From NCBI GenBank assembly GCA_030267565.1, contig BRXU01000019.1, positions 546,501-610,500 of the forward strand: a stretch of DNA of 64,000 bases, read 5' to 3'. The notes under the pieces were generated by a model, which was given only the letters and a program-made list of their open reading frames with translations, searched no databases and had not been told where the DNA came from. Of the stretch, positions 62,799 to 64,000 are shown in pieces. Each line of letters opens with the position of its first letter. Position 1 is the stretch's first letter. The DNA is from Pleodorina starrii. Its lineage: Eukaryota > Chlorophyta > Chlorophyceae > Chlamydomonadales > Volvocaceae. Position numbers and translations under genes: made by a program.

Positions 62799-64000
62799 GC
62801 TGGGGCGGCGATTGAGTCGTATCGCCGGATGGCGGATACGGACGCCGGGACAGCTCCTGCGCCCGGATTGGACCAGACCGCGTCTGTCCGTCTGTCCGTC
62901 TGTCTGTTTGTGCCGGGTCCCCAAACGGCGGGTGTCCCCAAAGGCAGTCAGGAAGGGAAGAGCGGACAGCGGCAGCCCAGGGGGTCGGGGCGAAAAGCGG
63001 CTGTGGGGTGGGCGTTGGGTTGGACACATGGACAGGGGGTGTGGTTTACGAGGAGGTGGTTGGCTGATGGCAATGGGAATGAGGCGGGCAAACCCCCTTT
63101 GTGCGTGGTGGGCAAGGGAAGGAGCGGGGGTGACGAGTGGCGCAGTGGATGGGGCGTGACGCGACGTGACAGGGGGGAGGAGCGCACATGCGGGACCTGC
63201 CCGCCACCCCGCCGGACGCTGCCGAGGCCACGACCTTCCCGGCGGGACGGGGCGGGGGGACGTGTAGGCGCGGACGAGGACGGACACACACGGGGGAGCA
63301 GCAGCAGCGCGGCGCCGGGACGAGCGTGTCTGTCTGGGGCCGGTGGAGCCGGGGGGGGGGGCTCCGCGCGCTTTTTATCAGCTGTGCACGGTCCACATGC
63401 ATGCATGCATGCATGTTGCGCCGCAGCGTCAAAGCAAGTGCGAGCGACCTGGTTCGCCGGATGGGCTGGGCCGCGGGCGTTGAGGTGCGGCGGCGGGGGG
63501 CATGGGCCGCGGCTAGTTTGCCGGGTGGCCGGGAACACACGGTGCCTTTGTTTTTTTATCACGACACACCAGCCAGCAGCGTGCGCGAGCCTGGGGGCAT
63601 CCGATGCATGCCGTACTGGCTTCCAGGGGCTTCCACGCGGGCCCGATGCCGGCTGATGTATCAATAAGAGTTCTGGCACCACCTCGGTGGTCAGTTAAGC
63701 CCTTATGGCTTTCCGACCTTTGCAGAGTCCGTCAGCTAATGATTTAGGTTTGGTAGCAGCTGTGGAGTATCAGCCGAATTCGTCTGCACGGTGTCGACTC
63801 GGCGGCGGTCAGCTGCTGCATTGCTCCTTCAGCATACCGGTACATACAGCGGTACTCCATTCTGCAGGATTCCGCCCCGCCGAGTTCCGACCAGTCCACT
63901 CGGTTGCCACTGCCCTTTCCTTCCCGAGGCTCGCCTGTGTGATGCAATTCTGCGACATCAGCCACCCCAGTGGCCGCATACTCGAATCAGGAGCGGCAGG
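62799..64000. other. 3' flank of glyoxalase II to the window edge
   Basis: It should hold the glyoxalase II 3' UTR; no TGTAA was seen on the plus strand. At 63744-63965 a minus open frame of 73 codons starts MADVAELHHTGEPREGKGSG; it could be a first exon of a gene whose neighbours lie outside the window, but nothing else supports it. The rest holds G-rich sequence without recognisable features. Confidence 0.35.

Overview
This window looks like nuclear DNA of a chlamydomonadalean (volvocine-type) green alga. It is GC-rich. Nearly every gene is broken by many short GT-AG introns full of C, G or short-tandem-repeat tracts. Several genes are followed by TGTAA, the poly(A) signal used in this lineage instead of AATAAA. 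The proteins (Mre11, U5-40K, DGAT2, glyoxalase II, an F-box/LRR protein, a protein with a plastid and probable thylakoid-lumen leader) are those of a photosynthetic eukaryote. The species cannot be fixed from the sequence alone.

Gene models were built by hand from splice sites, reading phase and family conservation. In the ten full models the exon lengths sum exactly to an open frame from ATG to stop. Layout: a three-domain saposin precursor (minus, 309-4408); a short deleted hAT transposon with intact 8-bp target duplication and terminal inverted repeats (5656-6818) inside an older repeat; the last two exons of an unrecognised plus-strand gene (8656-9254); a 17-exon, 12-kb MRE11 gene (minus, 11371-23595); a SUN-domain-like nuclear-envelope protein (minus, 24804-26845); SNRNP40, the U5 snRNP WD40 protein (minus, 28684-32758); a weak plus-strand candidate (33241-33664); an acidic unknown protein (minus, 34494-36726); a plastid-targeted protein with an LEA-like helix (plus, 38421-40458); adenylate kinase (minus, 41959-45323) divergent from a 1257-residue F-box/LRR protein (plus, 45582-50216); DGAT2 (minus, 54013-58815) divergent from glyoxalase II (plus, 59339-62798).

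The genes are housekeeping functions without a shared pathway: DNA break repair, splicing, adenylate balance, triacylglycerol synthesis, methylglyoxal detoxification, ubiquitin targeting and the nuclear envelope. No gene cluster, CRISPR array, rRNA or tRNA was seen. The most unusual items are the hAT insertion whose pre-insertion site survives in a neighbouring repeat copy, a dispersed GC-rich short repeat found at the same distance inside two MRE11 introns, the long alternating acidic and RG-rich tail of Mre11, and several proteins without a recognised family. I found no convincing new multi-gene system.
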